64,000 nt of DNA from JAXMHB01 sp046346965. Lineage in GTDB: Bacteria > Pseudomonadota > Gammaproteobacteria > Xanthomonadales > SZUA-5. Below, one piece after another: positions 63,001 through 64,000 of this stretch. The position numbers and the translations under genes were made by a program. Every line of letters starts with the position of its first letter. Positions within the stretch are counted from its first letter, which is position 1. Where the stretch lies: the NCBI GenBank assembly GCA_046346965.1, contig JAXMHB010000003.1:124001-188000 (forward strand). The letters run 5' to 3'. The notes under the pieces are model-generated. The model saw only the letters and a list, made by a program, of their open reading frames with translations. It had not been told where the DNA came from and did no database searches.

Positions 63001-63211
63001 GGGCGCCATCCCGCTGGTGTTCGCCGCCGGCGCCGGCTCCAACAGCCGCTTCACCATAGGCCTGGTGATCGTCGCCGGCGTCGCGGTCTCGACGCTGCTG
63101 ACGCTGTTCGTGGTGCCCGCCTACTACCGCCTGCTGGCCGGCTACACGCGCTCGCCCGAGGCGCTCAGCCGCGAGCTGGAACATCTGGACCAGGTGACAC
63201 CGCACGCATGA
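60059..63211 (+). CDS. RND-family multidrug efflux pump
   Basis: This 1050-residue inner-membrane transporter of the AcrB/MexF type is a proton antiporter for drugs or lipophilic compounds. It has twelve membrane helices, two large periplasmic loops, and the helix-4 proton-relay aspartates in GLVVDDAIVVLEN. The matching lysine is in GIATKNGILIVEFANQ. The ATG at 60059 has GAGG about 9 bases upstream. It forms an operon with the adaptor upstream, and its TGA overlaps the ATG of the thymidylate kinase-like gene (ATGA). Confidence 0.95.
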   Translation: MVLSDLSIRRPVLATVMSLLLIVCGIASFLNLPLRELPDVDPPVVSVSTTYRGASAAVIETRITQIIEDAVSGIEGIETIQSQSENGRSSVTVQFVLGRDLEAATNDMRDAVSRVSGQLPLEIDPPQVAKIDADAQPILWLNFASDSLDMLALSDYAERYMVDRLSTLPGVANVTVGGRQRYAMRIWLDREALAARGLTVQDVASALRRENVELPAGSLEATQRDFSVRIARSYREPEQFAALPISKGSDGHVVRLGEVAKVELGSVERRNLIRGNGTPQIGMGVVKQSTANTVAVARAVREEVDRLSQTLPKDMHLVVAFDTSTYIDSAIHEVYFTLAITMLLVIAVIYLFLGSWRAALVPAVTIPICVIGTFIGLYAFGFSINLITLLALVLCIGLVVDDAIVVLENCQRRVDLGEPALVAAQRGTRQVAFAVIATTAVLVSVFLPIAFLQGNLGVLFRELGVALSTSVAISALIALTLSATMCSKLLVKSDGHTGLALAVDRLFRRVEDGYRRMLERSVQRSALLGALVLGAIVASGFLYVWTPKELTPAEDQGSFFITVNGPEGAGYDYTVQQALKVEAPLLKMIEDGEATRVIVRAPRGFGGATSEDMHTAQALLFLKPWDERPSAFELQGKLQKVLDEIPGVRSQVTMRTGLSRGGGGGTPVQFVIGGPDFKTLAEWRDLIIARAEKVPGLIGVDSDYKETRPQLRLAVDRARAADLGVSVEAIGSTLESMLGSRRVTTFERDGEEYDVVLQAGREDRSDPSDLSNLYVRSERSGELIPLGNLVTFTEIADAGQLQRFNRLRAITISARLAPGYTLGEALDTLEAIAREELPNTAQFDYRGESRDLKQAGGTVLLTFGMAMLVVFLVLAAQFESFVHPFVIMLTVPLAVLGALLALFGFGQLAPVFGWNPLGATLNLYSQVGIVILIGIATKNGILIVEFANQLRDTGRSVHEAIIEASILRLRPILMTSLSTAVGAIPLVFAAGAGSNSRFTIGLVIVAGVAVSTLLTLFVVPAYYRLLAGYTRSPEALSRELEHLDQVTPHA

Positions 63212-63852
63212 GCACACAGCGCATTCCCGGTGGCCTGCTGCTGGTGCTGGAAGGCATCGACGGCGCCGGCAAATCCACCCAGATCCGCCGCCTGCAGCTG
63301 CTGTGCGAGGCGCTGGGGCTGGAGGCCGTGTGCAGCCGCGAGCCTACCTACGGCCCCTACGGCCGCCAGCTGCGCGAAAGCGCGGCGCAGGCGCGGCTGG
63401 CGCCGGAAGAGGAGCATCGGCTGCTGCTGCTCGATCGCGCCGATCACGTGCAGAACCTGATCCGTCCGGCGCTGCAGCGTGGTGCCGTGGTGATCCTCGA
63501 TCGCTACTACTACAGCAGCATCGCCTACCAGGGCGCCGCCGGCCTCGACCCCGCACAGATACAGCGCGACAACGAGGCCATCGCCCCGCCCGCCGACCTG
63601 CTGCTGATCCTGGATCTGGACCCGGCTCTGGGCATCGCCCGCATCAACGCCCGCGGCGACCGCCCGAACGCTTTTGAGGCCAGCGCCACGCTGCTGCATT
63701 GCCGGCAGACCTATCTCGGCTTCGCCGCCCTGCCCTACGCCCGACTGATCGACGCCAACGCCGACGCCGACCAAGTCACCGCCCAAGCCAGCGCCCACCT
63801 GCTACGCGCCCTCCACAGGCGCCTGCCGGGAATGTTGGGCGATAAGGCCTGA
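63208..63852 (+). CDS. tmk: Thymidylate kinase (dTMP kinase-like)
   Basis: This 214-residue nucleoside monophosphate kinase has P-loop EGIDGAGKST (residues 15-24) and DRYYYSSIAYQGAAG as in dTMP kinases, which phosphorylate dTMP to dTDP. The DR(E/P) region reads REPTYGPYG rather than the usual REPGGT, a variant seen in a distinct tmk-like branch. It is therefore a second or divergent copy rather than certainly the housekeeping enzyme. It is coupled by ATGA to the RND pump gene, an odd partner, since tmk normally lies by holB or mltG. A repeat element follows directly. Confidence 0.85.
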   Translation: MSTQRIPGGLLLVLEGIDGAGKSTQIRRLQLLCEALGLEAVCSREPTYGPYGRQLRESAAQARLAPEEEHRLLLLDRADHVQNLIRPALQRGAVVILDRYYYSSIAYQGAAGLDPAQIQRDNEAIAPPADLLLILDLDPALGIARINARGDRPNAFEASATLLHCRQTYLGFAALPYARLIDANADADQVTAQASAHLLRALHRRLPGMLGDKA

Positions 63853-64000
63853 CGGCACGCAAGAGCACGAGGGCACGAGGGCACGAGGGCACGAAAAGGC
63901 TCGCAGACCAAGCTCATGAGTAAATGACCAGACGACCACGTTAGCGCGTCGCTCTTGGCTTCAAGCTTTTGCGTGCCCTCGTGCCCTCCGCCTTGCTTGA
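63852..64000. repeat. ~165-bp dispersed element (copy 2, inverted, cut by window end)
   Basis: This is the reverse complement of the element at 46459-46624. It shares GCACGAGGGCACGAGGGC arrays, the block ACGAAAAGGCTCGCAG and, at the far side, GCGTGCCCTCGTGCCCTCCG followed by CCTTGCTTGA. Confidence 0.75.

Overview
The window is high-GC, densely packed DNA of a Gram-negative gammaproteobacterium. The gene content fits the Lysobacterales (Xanthomonadales), for example a Rhodanobacteraceae- or Lysobacteraceae-like genome. Supporting features are a TonB-dependent receptor, RND efflux, very large secreted DUF11 and beta-helix proteins, IPTL-CTERM-like C-termini, a propeller-type hybrid sensor kinase next to acs, and intergenic REP-like repeats. 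The taxonomic placement is inference from gene content; no rRNA or tRNA gene was found.

Layout. 1-99 is the 3' end of putA with a strong terminator. 740-16115 (minus) holds a CocE-type hydrolase and two giant secreted proteins: an array of carboxypeptidase-regulatory-like domains with cysteine pairs, and a beta-helix/DUF11/Calx-beta protein whose reading frame is broken by one in-frame TAG. 16238-20579 (minus) is a translationally coupled three-gene operon: MoxR-type AAA ATPase, unknown protein, and a zincin-motif plus VWA protein. 20669-24305 (plus) is an ABC exporter (ATPase and FtsX-type permease) whose two genes are split by about 550 bp of repeats. Next come an AbrB-type antitoxin with a broken vapC remnant, a TonB receptor, a DUF922 protein, an EEP hydrolase, a GNAT, a coupled SDR-DoxX/DUF2269 pair and a rhomboid protease. 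32588-42108 (minus) is a regulatory block: LuxR response regulator, acs, hybrid sensor kinase, and Ser/Thr kinase with a repeat-rich C-terminus.

42347-48853 looks like an aliphatic-chain catabolism cluster. It has an SDR, a lipoprotein alkyl sulfatase, an AraC-type regulator and, divergently, a single-chain ferredoxin/ferredoxin-reductase/AlkB hydroxylase. Two 18-bp direct repeats with a 21-bp period lie before the hydroxylase start and resemble an AraC-family operator. 49406-54978 (minus) is a coupled pair of secreted proteins with IPTL-CTERM-like tails. Then follow an arylamine N-acetyltransferase, a small low-GC gene resembling DUF6979 that is probably acquired, a coupled class IV aminotransferase/sulfotransferase pair with a second sulfotransferase 3' remnant beside it, and an RND adaptor/pump operon coupled to a thymidylate kinase-like gene.

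Intergenic gaps carry several short repeat families: REP-like hairpins, a roughly 165-bp octamer-bearing element present twice, and a roughly 100-bp element associated with heptamer minisatellites. Together with the amber codon, the vapC remnant and the sulfotransferase remnant, they suggest active small-scale rearrangement. The best candidates for undescribed biology are the MoxR/unknown/zincin-VWA operon, the Cys-paired domain array, and the control of the self-sufficient AlkB fusion.
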